From assembly GCF_900583165.1 (NCBI RefSeq), contig NZ_UTKY01000095.1, positions 124,001 to 188,000 on the forward strand: a stretch of 64,000 nt of DNA, in the 5' to 3' direction. Of this stretch, positions 52,662 to 60,298 are shown one piece after another. This stretch comes from Pseudomonas viridiflava. GTDB taxonomy: Bacteria; Pseudomonadota; Gammaproteobacteria; Pseudomonadales; Pseudomonadaceae. A program made the position numbers and the translations under genes. Positions within the stretch are counted from its first letter, which is position 1. Every line of letters begins with the position of its first letter. A model generated the notes under the pieces. That model was not told the DNA's origin. It did not search any database and saw nothing but the letters and a program-made list of their open reading frames with translations.

Positions 52662-54118
52662 TGCGTTTGTCCGAGCTGAAAACCGCCGGCCGTACCCCCA
52701 GTTTGCCGCTGACAATCGAGCTGGCAGATGCAGCGGGCCCGGGCCAGTTGCAGTTGCTTAGCCTATTGCGGGTATTGCCGGGAGAGCGCTACGTGGGCGC
52801 GGCCGTGTGGCGCGGGCGCCCGGTGTTGGCCAAGTTGCTGGTAGGCAGCAAAGCGGCGCGGCATTTTCAGCGCGAACTCACAGGCGTGCGCCTGCTGGCC
52901 GAGCAAGGCCTGACCACGCCGCTACTGTTGGCCGATGGCTTGCAGGAAGGCGAGGGCGGTTGGCTGTTGTTCGAGTTTATCGAAGGCGCCGAAAGCCTGG
53001 CCGATGCCTGGCAGGCGGTGGAGCCTCTGCCACCACTGGCTGACGAGCAAACCGCCGTGCTGGCCGAAGCGCTGGGTGCGATTGCCTTGATGCACGCCAA
53101 GGGCCTGTGGCAAGAAGACCTGCACCTGGACAACCTGCTGCGCCAGGACGGCAAACTGTATTTGATCGACGGCGCCGGCATTCGCGTGGAAGAGGCGGGC
53201 AAACCGCTGTCGCGTAACCGTGTGCTAGAGAACCTCGGCGTTTTCTTCGCCCAACTGCCAAAAAACCTTGAACCGTTTACCGAAGAGCTGCTGGTGTATT
53301 ACCTGTTGAGCAACGGTGAACATGCCCTGCCGCTGCAAGCGCTGGAAAAACAGGTGCGCAAAGTGAGCACCTGGCGCCTGAAAGACTTCCTCAACAAAGT
53401 CGGCCGCGAGTGCACCTTGTTCAGCGTACTGCGCGGGCCATTCGCCCTGCGTGCGATCCGCCGCGAAGAAGAAACCGCCATGCTGCCGGTGTTGGAGCAG
53501 GCCGATGCGCTGCTGGACCAGGGCCACCTGTACAAGACCGGCGGCGCCGCCAGCGTCGCCAAGGTCGACGTGGCGGGTCGACCGCTGGTGATCAAGCGCT
53601 ACAACATCAAGGGCTTCGCCCACTGGCTCAAACGCTTCTGGCGCCCGAGCCGCGCGTGGCATTCCTGGCGCGAAGGTAACCGCCTGGCGTTCCTCGGCAT
53701 CGCCACGCCCAAGCCGCTGGCCGTGTTAGAGAAGCGCTTTTTCTGGTTGCGCAGCCGCGCCTACCTGATCACCGAGCACTTGGCGGGGCCGGACATCATC
53801 GAACGTTTCGCGCCCTACGTCGAAAACGGTGACGCACCGGAAGATGAACTGCTGGCCCTGGATCATTTGTTTGCCGAACTGATCCGTGAGCGCATCAGTC
53901 ATGGGGATTTCAAAGGCCATAACCTGTTCTGGGACAAAGACCGATGGTCGCTGATCGACCTGGACGCGATGCGCCAACACAGCACCGCTGCCAGCTTCGC
54001 CCCGGCGTACGCCAAGGACCGTGCGCGGTTTATGCGCAACTGGTCGCCGGAGAGCGCACTGTACAAGCTGATTGATCAGCGTTTGCCCAAACAGGCCACT
54101 GATTTCTCTCAGGTCTAA
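52661..54118 (+). CDS. Double kinase-fold protein of the LPS core operon
   Basis: A 485-residue protein made of two kinase-like lobes in tandem. The first (about 1-230) carries AKLLVGSKAARHFQREL and the catalytic loop WQEDLHLDNLL with YLIDGAGI. The second (about 280-480) carries VIKRYNIKG and SHGDFKGHNLFW with SLIDLDAM. It corresponds to the gene after wapQ in P. aeruginosa. Function is unproven; a role in core phosphorylation is likely from context. The ATG at 52661 sits on the wapQ stop (TTGATG). In P. aeruginosa wapO follows; here an inserted block intervenes. Confidence 0.8.
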   Translation: MRLSELKTAGRTPSLPLTIELADAAGPGQLQLLSLLRVLPGERYVGAAVWRGRPVLAKLLVGSKAARHFQRELTGVRLLAEQGLTTPLLLADGLQEGEGGWLLFEFIEGAESLADAWQAVEPLPPLADEQTAVLAEALGAIALMHAKGLWQEDLHLDNLLRQDGKLYLIDGAGIRVEEAGKPLSRNRVLENLGVFFAQLPKNLEPFTEELLVYYLLSNGEHALPLQALEKQVRKVSTWRLKDFLNKVGRECTLFSVLRGPFALRAIRREEETAMLPVLEQADALLDQGHLYKTGGAASVAKVDVAGRPLVIKRYNIKGFAHWLKRFWRPSRAWHSWREGNRLAFLGIATPKPLAVLEKRFFWLRSRAYLITEHLAGPDIIERFAPYVENGDAPEDELLALDHLFAELIRERISHGDFKGHNLFWDKDRWSLIDLDAMRQHSTAASFAPAYAKDRARFMRNWSPESALYKLIDQRLPKQATDFSQV

Positions 54119-54126
54119 CACCGTTC

Positions 54127-54224
54127 AAAAATGTGGGAGGGGGCTTGCCCCCGATGAGGGAGTGTCAGCCAATAAGTTTGTAGCTGACACACCGCCATCG
54201 GGGGCAAGCCCCCTCCCACATTTT
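54127..54224. repeat. REPIN at the left edge of the inserted block
   Basis: Inverted REP pair with core GTGGGAGGGGGCTTGCCCCC, immediately after the LPS double-kinase gene. Confidence 0.95.
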
Positions 54225-54243
54225 GAGCTGTGTCTATCCAATT

Positions 54244-54257
54244 GTTGCCTGGGCAAC
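54244..54257. promoter_or_regulatory. Upstream dyad (possible enhancer-binding-protein site)
   Basis: GTTGCCTGGGCAAC is a perfect palindrome, flanked by CCAATT (54238-54243) and AATTGG (54261-54266), which are also complementary. It lies about 90 bases before the sigma-54-type promoter, a usual distance for an activator of sigma-54 RNA polymerase. Confidence 0.55.
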
Positions 54258-54340
54258 ACCAATTGGGCAGTTGGTATTCGAAAGGGACAGTCTATTGCTA
54301 ACGTTGGTTTTTAACTGGTTGATTTAACTAGATAAAAATC

Positions 54341-54357
54341 CTGGCACGCGCTCTGCA
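54341..54357 (+). promoter_or_regulatory. Sigma-54 (RpoN)-type -24/-12 promoter of the ABC importer operon
   Basis: CTGGCACGCGCTCTGCA matches the consensus YTGGCACGrNNNTTGCW with correct GG to GC spacing; only two positions differ. It would start transcription near 54368, 36 bases before the binding-protein start codon. Confidence 0.75.
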
Positions 54358-54403
54358 ATGTCCCTCGGTGAACCCTTTCACCGGTCTTGCAGCGGAGCCC
54401 TGT

Positions 54404-55384
54404 ATGCCTTCCAGCCTTTCCTCGCTTTCCCGTTTGATCTGCCTCGGCGCTGCGTTGCTGCTGAGCGGTGTGGCCCATGCCGCAGATGGCGATGACGCCG
54501 TGCCGTCCCTCGCCGGCAAGCGCATCGCGGTGAGCATGACCGGCACCAGTCACTACTTCGATATCAAGGCATTCCAGGCCCAAGTCGATGAGATCAAACG
54601 CCTGGGCGGCACGCCCATCACCCTGGATGCGGGACGCAACGACAAGAACCTGGTCACCCAACTGCAAACCGTGGTCACCCAGAAGCCCGACGCGGTGATC
54701 CAGACCCTGGGCACCCTCAGCGTCATCGACCCCTGGCTCAAGCGCATCAGCAAGGCCGGCATTCCGCTGTTCACCATCGATGCACCGTCACAGTACAGCC
54801 TCAACAACACCACCTCCGATAACGTGGCCACCGGCAAGGCGCTCGCCGATCAGTTGATTAAAGACGCCGGCGGCAAAGGCAAGATCCTGGTGTTCAACGG
54901 TTTCTACGGTGTGCCGGTATGTGCGATCCGTTATGACCAATTGAAGCTGGCGCTCAAGGATTACCCGCAGTTGGAAATCATCCAGCCGGAGCTGCGTGAT
55001 GTGATCCCCAACACCGTGCAGGACGCCTATTCCCAGGTGTCGGCGCTGCTCAACAAATACCCGGCGGGCAGCGTCTCGGCGATCTGGTCGGCGTGGGATA
55101 TTCCGCAGCTCGGTGCGAGCAAGGCGTTGATCGATGCCAAGCGCACCGAGATCAAGACCTACGGCGTGGACGGCACCCCCGAAGTGCTGACGCTGCTCGG
55201 TCAGGCGAACTCGCCGGTGGGCGCGGTGGTGGCGCAGCAACCGGCGTTGATCGGCAAGACCGCGGTGCAGAACGTGGCGCGTTACCTGGCAGGCCAGCGT
55301 GATCTGCCAAAGGAAACCCATGTACCGACACTGCTGACCACCGCCGGCAACCTGGCCGAAGTCCAGCAACTGCGGGGTGACTGA
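54404..55384 (+). CDS. Sugar-type ABC transporter substrate-binding protein
   Basis: A 326-residue periplasmic binding protein of the RbsB-like family (Peripla_BP_4). The signal peptide is MPSSLSSLSRLICLGAALLL followed by SGVAHA and cleavage before ADGDD. The mature protein has the two-lobe pattern (RIAVSMTGTSHYFDIKAFQA; DAVIQTLGTLSVIDPWL; YGVDGTPEVLTLLG). The ligand is unknown. The ATG at 54404 has GGAG eight bases upstream. It is the first gene of a four-gene importer operon behind a sigma-54-type promoter, which suggests control by nitrogen, sulfur or a specific carbon signal. Confidence 0.88.
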   Translation: MPSSLSSLSRLICLGAALLLSGVAHAADGDDAVPSLAGKRIAVSMTGTSHYFDIKAFQAQVDEIKRLGGTPITLDAGRNDKNLVTQLQTVVTQKPDAVIQTLGTLSVIDPWLKRISKAGIPLFTIDAPSQYSLNNTTSDNVATGKALADQLIKDAGGKGKILVFNGFYGVPVCAIRYDQLKLALKDYPQLEIIQPELRDVIPNTVQDAYSQVSALLNKYPAGSVSAIWSAWDIPQLGASKALIDAKRTEIKTYGVDGTPEVLTLLGQANSPVGAVVAQQPALIGKTAVQNVARYLAGQRDLPKETHVPTLLTTAGNLAEVQQLRGD

Positions 55385-56907
55385 TGCCAGCGCTGCACCT
55401 GCAGAATCTGCATAAGCGTTTTGGCGCCACCTTGGCGCTGGATGGCGCGAGCCTCAAGGTCGAGCGCGGCAGCATCCATGGCCTGGTGGGCGAGAACGGT
55501 GCTGGAAAGTCGACCTTGATCAAGGTGCTGGCCGGTATCCACAAAGCGGATGCCGGGCAGGTGAGTATTGATGGTCAGTCGTACGCGGCACTGTCGCCGC
55601 GCCAGGTCGATGGTTTGGGTGTGCAGTTCATCCATCAGGAACGGCTGTTGCCTGCCAGTTTCACCGTGGGCGAGGCGCTGTTTTTCGGGCATGAACTGCG
55701 CCGTGGGCCGTTTGTGGATCGGCGTCGGCAGCAACGCGAGGCAGACCGTCTGCTGGCGCACTACTTCGACCTGCATTTGCCCGTCGGTGCACTGGTGGGC
55801 GAGCTGAACAGCGCTGAGCGCCAAGTGCTGCAAATCACCCGGGCGTTGATTCGCCAGCCAAAGATTCTGGTGTTCGACGAGCCCAGCGTGGCATTGGTCA
55901 AGCGCGAGGTGGACCAGTTGTTGCGCATCGTCAAACGGTTGCGCGATCAGGGACTGTCCATCCTGTACATCTCCCATTACCTGCAGGAAATCGACAGCCT
56001 CTGCGATGAGGTCACGGTGCTGCGCAACGGCCGCGATGTAGCGGTGATGGAGCCTCGGCATACCTCCAGTGCCGAAATTGCGCGGCTGATGGTCAATCGC
56101 GAAGTGCAGGAGATGTACCCCAAGGCGAATGTCGAATTGGGCGAGCCGCTGTTGCAGGTACGTGGGTTGAGCCTGGCGCGGCGTTATCGGCAGATCGACC
56201 TGGAGGTACGACGCGGTGAGATTGTCGGGTTGACGGGGTTGGTCGGCTCGGGCGCGAAGGAACTGTTCAAGACCCTGTTTGGCGTGGAGCGCGCCGATAC
56301 GGGCAGCATTCATCTGGACGGACGTTTGCTGCGTCTGCGCTCACCGGGCCAGGCAATTGCCGAAGGTATTGCGTTGGTACCGGAAGAACGGCGCAGCCAG
56401 GGCATCGCGCCAGTGTTGTCGGTACTGGAAAACCTGACGCTGGCGGGGCTTGGGCGGTTTACCCGCTGGGGCTTGCTCAGTCGTCGCCGGGAGCAGGCCG
56501 AGAGTGTGCGGTTGATCAATGAATTGGCAATCAAGGCGCCGGGCCCGCAGGCCGCGGTCAGCCAGTTGAGCGGTGGCAATCAACAGAAAGTCGCCTTGGG
56601 CAAGTGGCTGAGTCGCCGCTCGGCGGTATACCTGTTGGACGAGCCCTGCGTGGGCGTGGACGTGGGCGCCAAGGTAGAAATTTATCGCCTGATCGGACGG
56701 CTGGTGGAGCAGGGCGCAGCAGTGTTGGTGTTGTCCTCAGACCTGCCTGAATTGCTGGGGATCAGCGATCGAATTGTGGTGCTGCATCGCGGTGAGATTG
56801 CCGGCGAGTTCCGTGCAGGGGAGGCCAACAGCGATCAGTTGCTGGCCTGCGCCACCGGAGCGGTGCCGGCCGTGTCTACTCCGGTGCGGGAGGTCGAACA
56901 TGCTTGA
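55384..56907 (+). CDS. Sugar-type ABC transporter ATPase with two nucleotide-binding domains
   Basis: A 507-residue fused ATPase of the RbsA/MglA type. Domain 1 has the Walker A GENGAGKST, a divergent signature (LNSAERQVLQITRAL) and Walker B ILVFDEPSVAL. Domain 2 has a degenerate Walker A (TGLVGSGAKELF) but a good signature LSGGNQQKVALGKW and Walker B YLLDEPCVGVDVG. Two unequal sites are normal in this family. The start overlaps the binding-protein stop by one base; the end overlaps the first permease by eight bases. Confidence 0.93.
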   Translation: MPALHLQNLHKRFGATLALDGASLKVERGSIHGLVGENGAGKSTLIKVLAGIHKADAGQVSIDGQSYAALSPRQVDGLGVQFIHQERLLPASFTVGEALFFGHELRRGPFVDRRRQQREADRLLAHYFDLHLPVGALVGELNSAERQVLQITRALIRQPKILVFDEPSVALVKREVDQLLRIVKRLRDQGLSILYISHYLQEIDSLCDEVTVLRNGRDVAVMEPRHTSSAEIARLMVNREVQEMYPKANVELGEPLLQVRGLSLARRYRQIDLEVRRGEIVGLTGLVGSGAKELFKTLFGVERADTGSIHLDGRLLRLRSPGQAIAEGIALVPEERRSQGIAPVLSVLENLTLAGLGRFTRWGLLSRRREQAESVRLINELAIKAPGPQAAVSQLSGGNQQKVALGKWLSRRSAVYLLDEPCVGVDVGAKVEIYRLIGRLVEQGAAVLVLSSDLPELLGISDRIVVLHRGEIAGEFRAGEANSDQLLACATGAVPAVSTPVREVEHA

Positions 56908-57850
56908 GGCGATAGTGCGTCGGGGTTCGATGGGGGTATTTGTGGTGATCCTGCTGGGGTTTGCGGTGGCCGCGCCGAACTTCTTGTCGGTGGGTAATGT
57001 GGCCAACGTGTTCAGCCAATCGGCGATCCTCGGCGTACTGGCCTTCGGGCTGACGTGTGTGATTATCGGCGGCGGTTCGAATGTGGTGGCTGGTGGGCTA
57101 GATCTGTCGCTGGCGGCCAACCTGGGCTTGTGTGCGGCAGTGTTCAGTCGCCTCAACAATGCCGGGTTGGAGTTGTGGCTGAGCTTGCTGCTGACGTTGG
57201 GATGCGGGTTGGCGGTGGGCCTGCTCAATGGGTTAACGGTGGTGCTGCTGCGCTTGCCGCCGTTGTTGGCGACATTGGCCAGCATGAATGTGTTGGCCGG
57301 GCTGGAACTGGTGCTGACGGAAAACACCGTGGTGTCCACCGATTCGCCGTTGCTGGATCTGCTTAGCGGTGGCACTTGGTTGGGTGTGCCAGCCCTGGCC
57401 TGGGTGTTGCTGCTGACGGCCGGGGTGCTGACGTTATTGATCCAGCATTCGGCCTACGGGTTGCGCCTGCATGCGGTGGGCGAGTACCCCCAGGCCGCCG
57501 AAGCGGCGGGTATCCGTGTGCCGGGCTACGTGCTGTCGAGCTATGCGCTGTCGGGTCTATGTGCGGCGGTGGCGGCGCTGTGTTCGGCAGCGTTTTTTAG
57601 CGGCAGTACCACGGGGTCTAGTGACATGCTGCTGTCGGTGGTGGCGATTGCGTTTCTTGGCGTGGTGTTTTCCCGCAGGCTGGTGGCGAGCATTCCGGGC
57701 ACGTTGTTGGCCGCCTTGCTGATCGGATTTTTGATCAATGGTTTTCAACTGCTCAACGTGTCGAGCTTCTGGGTCAATGGCGTGCAGGGGGTGTTGATCC
57801 TGTTGGTGGTGGCTGCGTCCAGCGCATTGAATCGAGGAGCCCGCTCATGA
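56900..57850 (+). CDS. Sugar-type ABC transporter permease 1 (RbsC family)
   Basis: A 316-residue membrane permease with about eight to ten helices. Family motifs CVIIGGGSNVVAGGLDLSLA (near residue 50) and AVGEYPQAAEAAGIRV (the EAA-like cytoplasmic loop) identify a ribose/xylose-type permease. GGAGG sits close before the ATG. It overlaps the next permease gene by four bases; the two presumably form a heterodimeric channel. Confidence 0.9.
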   Translation: MLEAIVRRGSMGVFVVILLGFAVAAPNFLSVGNVANVFSQSAILGVLAFGLTCVIIGGGSNVVAGGLDLSLAANLGLCAAVFSRLNNAGLELWLSLLLTLGCGLAVGLLNGLTVVLLRLPPLLATLASMNVLAGLELVLTENTVVSTDSPLLDLLSGGTWLGVPALAWVLLLTAGVLTLLIQHSAYGLRLHAVGEYPQAAEAAGIRVPGYVLSSYALSGLCAAVAALCSAAFFSGSTTGSSDMLLSVVAIAFLGVVFSRRLVASIPGTLLAALLIGFLINGFQLLNVSSFWVNGVQGVLILLVVAASSALNRGARS

Positions 57851-58773
57851 ACCCGCGTGCGTTGTTGCCGCTGACCTTGCCGTTGGTGTTTGTGCTGATC
57901 GTTGGGGTGTTTGCGCTGCAGGCTCCGGGGTTTTTGAGCAGCGGCAACCTGAAAAGCCTGGTGCTGAACAACTTCGTCTTGCTGGCGATTATCGCGATCG
58001 GCATGACCTACGCGGTGGCAGCCGGTGGCATCGACCTGTCGGTGGGCACGGCGCTGGATTTTGCCAGTTTCAGTTTTGTGGTGCTGCTCAATGGCGGGCA
58101 CGGCTGGGCGTTTGCGGCCACGGGGGCGCTGCTTGCCGCGCTGCTGGTGGGCGTGGTGAATGCGGGACTGATTGCCGGCCTGCGAATCAGCCCGTTCCTG
58201 GCGACCCTCGGCACACTGTTTATCGGCACCAGCGCGCAGCAATTGCTCTCGGATGGCGGCCAGCCGATCTATATCGCCCAAGGCTGGAAACCGGAGCTGA
58301 CCGGGCTGACGCCGTTATTGGTGGTCTTGGGGCTCGCACTGTTTTACGGCCTGGCCCTTGCGCGCGGACGCCTGGGCCGCGAGTTGCTGGCCCAGGGCAC
58401 CCAGCCGTTGCTGGCGTATTACTCAGGGTTGTCGGTGCGGCGCATTGTCACCGTGGTGGCGCTGGCGACCGCGCTGGCGTGCGGGGTGGCGGGGGTGCTG
58501 CTCAGCTCGACGGTGAGTGCCTATGTGCCGCTATCGGGCAATGCGTTTTTACTTAACGCGATTGGCGCGGTGTTTATCGGCACCACCTTGAGCCGACAGG
58601 GCCGGGCGAATATTCCCGGGACCCTGTTGGGCGTGCTGTTTATCAATGTGATCGCCAACGGCCTGCTGCTGATCGGCTGGAACTTCTATTGGCAGCAGGT
58701 CGCGACCGGCGTGCTGATTTTTGTGGTGTTGGCCTTCAGCTTTGCCAGTCGACGTGTGGTGGAGCGGCACTGA
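57847..58773 (+). CDS. Sugar-type ABC transporter permease 2 (RbsC family)
   Basis: A 308-residue membrane permease related to permease 1. AIGMTYAVAAGGIDLSVGTA is the conserved family block and ISPFLATLGTLFIGTSAQQL follows. Start ATG overlaps the permease 1 stop (ATGA). It is the last gene of the importer operon; the convergent lipoprotein gene ends seven bases beyond. No catabolic genes for the imported compound are present in the window. Confidence 0.9.
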   Translation: MNPRALLPLTLPLVFVLIVGVFALQAPGFLSSGNLKSLVLNNFVLLAIIAIGMTYAVAAGGIDLSVGTALDFASFSFVVLLNGGHGWAFAATGALLAALLVGVVNAGLIAGLRISPFLATLGTLFIGTSAQQLLSDGGQPIYIAQGWKPELTGLTPLLVVLGLALFYGLALARGRLGRELLAQGTQPLLAYYSGLSVRRIVTVVALATALACGVAGVLLSSTVSAYVPLSGNAFLLNAIGAVFIGTTLSRQGRANIPGTLLGVLFINVIANGLLLIGWNFYWQQVATGVLIFVVLAFSFASRRVVERH

Positions 58774-58779
58774 CCTGGG

Positions 58780-60153
58780 TTATTCGGCCTTGATCAGGGT
58801 ATTGCGCATCTTGGTACCGTTGGTGTCGCTTTGGGTGGTGAAGAAGTAACCGTAGTCCTGCAGGTACATCTCGGTGCTGGTGGCGCGGTATTGTCCGCCG
58901 GTGGCGCTGCAGCTGAGTTCCTTGGCGCTGCCGCTCAGTGCCGAATTGACGTTGCTGGCCGGCAGTTCGCGTTTCACCACGCAGGTGACGTTGCGCTCCA
59001 GCACTCGATCGTCTTCGGCGGTGTTGCGGTTCAGGTCCTTGGAGTTGTAGCCCAGCGTTGCGCCCACCGGCATGTGTTGCCAGTCGCCGCTGAAGCTGAG
59101 CTGTTCGATATGGCTGGCGGCCGAGGTGCTGACGCCGTGCAGTTCGAATCGACTCTGGAAGGTCAGCGTGATCAGGCCGCGGAACGTGGTGGTGGAGGAC
59201 GTCGAATATTTTGTGACGTTACGCACCCGGAGCTGACCGTGCTCAGCACCCGGCTCAATGTTGCGATCGGTCTGCAATGCGCCGTAGCCCAAATCTCGGC
59301 CTTCTACCACGTGGCGCAAGGCCTTGCTGGCCGCCGGCATGTTCAGTGCGCTGATGGCGGTGCTCACATCCGCTGAGAGCGGCGGTGGTGTGAGCGTTTG
59401 CTGGGACTTGGTGCGCGGCGTGGCGGCGGGCAACTCTGCGAGTGCTGGCGAGCAGGCTGCATTGAGCAAGGCTTGAGTCTCTGGCTCGGCGCTGCGCAAG
59501 GGCGTGTCCTGGGGGGCGCGCTCGGTGTCGCCGAAGGTCACGATGTTGTTCTGGTTGAGGCCAAAAGAGGCGAGGGTGCGGTAGGTCTGGCGGGTGCAAT
59601 TGACTTGCCAGTGGGTGCGCGTCTGCGCGTAGGGCATCTTCTTGAGTTTTTGGGTGAGGATGAACGGTTCATCCACGGCACCCCAAAATTGCGTGCTGTC
59701 ACCCACTGTCGTGAGGCTGGCGCGGTCGATCAAAAACTGGCGCTGATCGGCTGCACCACTGACCACGCGCCAGTCGGGGCGCGGCGTGTTGGCGCAGGCC
59801 TGGATAAACCCGGTGTTCTGCTTGAGGTTGGTGACTACTGCCGGCGTGAGTTCGCGCATCACGGTAAAGCGTGTGGGCTGACCGTTGGCTGCCAGGGTGC
59901 CGGGGGATTCCAGAAACTGCAGGCTTGCCTCTGGCGTGGTGCAAGAGGCCCGGACCTGGGCGATGTCCGGCACGCTTGCGCCTTTGCTCGGGGTGACCTC
60001 GACCTGATAGCTGAGTTGGTCGCCGTCCCGCAGGATCGAGTGGGTTAGCGGCGGTTGTTTGAGCACCTCGCCGAAGACTGGCTCGGACTTGGTGGGCTTT
60101 AGGCTGCAGCCGCTGAGCAGGCTGAAGGCGACGACAATGGCGAGGCGATACAT
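58780..60153 (-). CDS. Uncharacterised lipoprotein
   Basis: A 457-residue predicted lipoprotein; I do not recognise the family. The N-terminus MYRLAIVVAFSLLSGCSLKP is a type II signal with the lipobox LSGC, so mature Cys16 would be lipidated. Serine at +2 predicts the outer membrane. Seven further cysteines lie in separate segments (VRASCTTPEA, FIQACANTPR, QVNCTRQ, NAACSPAL, NVTCVVK, LSCSATG), suggesting disulfides. The C-terminal third is rich in Thr/Ser beta-strand-like sequence. AAGGA precedes the ATG. It is convergent with the importer operon and lies downstream of the TonB receptor on the same strand, separated by a REPIN. Confidence 0.75.
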   Translation of the reverse strand: MYRLAIVVAFSLLSGCSLKPTKSEPVFGEVLKQPPLTHSILRDGDQLSYQVEVTPSKGASVPDIAQVRASCTTPEASLQFLESPGTLAANGQPTRFTVMRELTPAVVTNLKQNTGFIQACANTPRPDWRVVSGAADQRQFLIDRASLTTVGDSTQFWGAVDEPFILTQKLKKMPYAQTRTHWQVNCTRQTYRTLASFGLNQNNIVTFGDTERAPQDTPLRSAEPETQALLNAACSPALAELPAATPRTKSQQTLTPPPLSADVSTAISALNMPAASKALRHVVEGRDLGYGALQTDRNIEPGAEHGQLRVRNVTKYSTSSTTTFRGLITLTFQSRFELHGVSTSAASHIEQLSFSGDWQHMPVGATLGYNSKDLNRNTAEDDRVLERNVTCVVKRELPASNVNSALSGSAKELSCSATGGQYRATSTEMYLQDYGYFFTTQSDTNGTKMRNTLIKAE

Positions 60154-60174
60154 GGGCGTTCCTTGCTGAGGTCA

Positions 60175-60283
60175 AAATGTGGGAGGGGCGGTGCGACGAT
60201 TCGACTTGCCCCCGACAGCGGAGTGTCAGTCACTTATTTATTGGCTGGTACACAGTCATCGGGGGCAAGCCCCCTCCCACATA
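60175..60283. repeat. Variant REPIN with an insertion in its left REP
   Basis: The right REP is normal (CATCGGGGGCAAGCCCCC then TCCCAC). In the left REP the core is split: after GTGGGAGGGG there is CGGTGCGACGATTCGA before CTTGCCCCCGA. The rest of the structure matches the other REPINs. Confidence 0.9.
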
Positions 60284-60298
60284 TGATCATTTGTGTAT

